Shown here: positions 11,314-11,904 of the stretch, one piece after another
Layout: each line of letters starts with the position of its first letter
Position numbering within the stretch: the stretch's first letter is position 1
From: Treponema sp.
GTDB taxonomy: Bacteria; Spirochaetota; Spirochaetia; Treponematales; Breznakiellaceae
Reading direction: 5' to 3'
Assembly (NCBI GenBank): GCA_031273185.1
Contig: JAISSG010000048.1
Location: 1 to 11,904 of the forward strand
DNA length: 11,904 nt
Translations under genes and position numbers: made by a program
Notes under the pieces: model-generated
Seen by the model: the letters and a program-made list of their open reading frames with translations, nothing else
What the model was told of the DNA's origin: nothing
Databases searched by the model: none

Positions 11314-11904
11314 AGAGCAACGGCTTCATGCCTTGCTTAACAACAAACACCGGAACAGGCTCAGCCAGGGAAGGAAGTTTATCGATAGCCTGCTGCATGT
11401 GTTTCATTGTAATCATGAGGCTAATCTTTTCCCTCAGGGAACGCAAGCATAACTTTAAGGCTTCAGGCGCGTCAGGATCGGTAATGACACGATCATAGGG
11501 GGACATCGGCTTGTCGTAGGTTTTCCTGACTTTACCGCCCGCCCGTTCTTTCTTGACCAGTTTCTGGCAGAGGTAATAGTAGTTGAGCAGACGGTCATAA
11601 CGCGTATAGACCGCCTGTAACGCGGCAACGCCGGTATCGCCGCAAAAGCGCGCGTAGCCGACAATTTTTCTTACGGACGCGCCGTTTTTCTGCTCGACAA
11701 AACAGTTGTCGTTTTTGCGGCTTCCCCTGCTTCTGGTTAAGGCAATACCCCGCTGTTTACACCACGCGGCGAGGGCGTTGTTGATGAACTCGCTGCCGTT
11801 GTCGCTGTGCAGGATGCGCACGGGAAGCGGGAGCGTTGAACAGGCGTCATTGAGTGCTTGACAGACCCACCGGAAAGCCTTGTTTTTAAGAGCGTAATGT
11901 ACCG
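11297..11904 (-). CDS. DDE (rve-type integrase core) transposase, C-terminal part
   Basis: The frame is open from the window edge to a stop at 11299-11297, so the true start lies outside; the GTG at 11821 is only an internal codon. Visible core motifs are LHSDNGSEF, with the second catalytic Asp, and RKNDNCFVEQKN, with the catalytic Glu. They are separated by 35 residues, the classic D(35)E spacing of the retroviral-integrase-like superfamily. The first Asp should lie upstream, beyond the window. The C-terminus has a YDKPMSPYDRV segment and a helical tail seen in IS integrase-type transposases. I cannot assign the IS family with certainty. No internal frameshift is visible, so the element may be intact, and its insertion next to the alarmone-synthetase gene leaves that gene whole. 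Confidence 0.85.
   Translation of the reverse strand, partial: VHYALKNKAFRWVCQALNDACSTLPLPVRILHSDNGSEFINNALAAWCKQRGIALTRSRGSRKNDNCFVEQKNGASVRKIVGYARFCGDTGVAALQAVYTRYDRLLNYYYLCQKLVKKERAGGKVRKTYDKPMSPYDRVITDPDAPEALKLCLRSLREKISLMITMKHMQQAIDKLPSLAEPVPVFVVKQGMKPLLFGSLG

Larger units (their letters stand above)
11246..11904 (-). mobile_element. Insertion sequence, 3' part only
   Basis: The transposase reading frame and the duplicated end sequence suggest the element's 3' end lies near 11240-11260, about 20-35 bases after the alarmone-synthetase stop. The exact terminus, inverted repeats and target duplication cannot be determined because the other end lies beyond the window. Confidence 0.6.

Overview
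The window looks like chromosomal DNA of a treponeme-type spirochaete. The best taxonomic markers are a periplasmic-flagellum sheath protein of the FlaA family and a radical-SAM protein resembling the spirochaete-restricted 'spiro-SPASM' family. I cannot name the species. The base composition looks GC-rich, and many long antisense ORFs appear to be by-products of that.

Layout. Positions 1-132 are the 3' end of an unrecognised gene, followed by a probable terminator. Positions 289-8729 hold seven genes on the + strand that overlap or nearly touch, so they look like one translationally coupled operon. The first five form a sugar or small-molecule modification set: a nucleotidyltransferase-like/radical-SAM/SPASM protein, a GT-A-fold (GT2-like) protein, an SpsF-type cytidylyltransferase, a PseG-like hydrolase fused to a zinc-ribbon methyltransferase, and an ATP-grasp ligase. 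The last two are cell-wall and envelope genes: a secreted N-acetylmuramoyl-L-alanine amidase and a membrane-anchored GerMN protein. Next comes flaA with its own sigma70-like promoter, a hairpin at the predicted transcription start, a strong ribosome-binding site and a strong intrinsic terminator. After the terminator lies a RelA/SpoT-type alarmone synthetase domain fused to TPR repeats. The right edge holds the 3' part of a DDE-type insertion-sequence transposase on the - strand, with a roughly 33-35 bp near-duplication at its end.

The most unusual feature is a family of heptanucleotide tandem arrays (GGGGAAT/GGGGAGT and CCCCAGT/CCCCGAT). They lie inside, or at the end of, four of the five modification genes, in six arrays and in both orientations. 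None occurs in the amidase, GerMN, flaA, alarmone-synthetase or transposase genes. The units contain no stop codon in any of the six frames, and 21 bp (three units) gives a seven-residue peptide period. The two cleanest internal arrays are exactly 42 and 126 bp, so they preserve frame. A one-unit slip would shift the frame, so these genes could be phase-variable. The arrays also match G-quadruplex motifs.

Working model (inference): the operon makes and activates an unusual nonulosonic-acid-like or related modified sugar for periplasmic flagella or the envelope. Heptamer arrays may switch or diversify this pathway.
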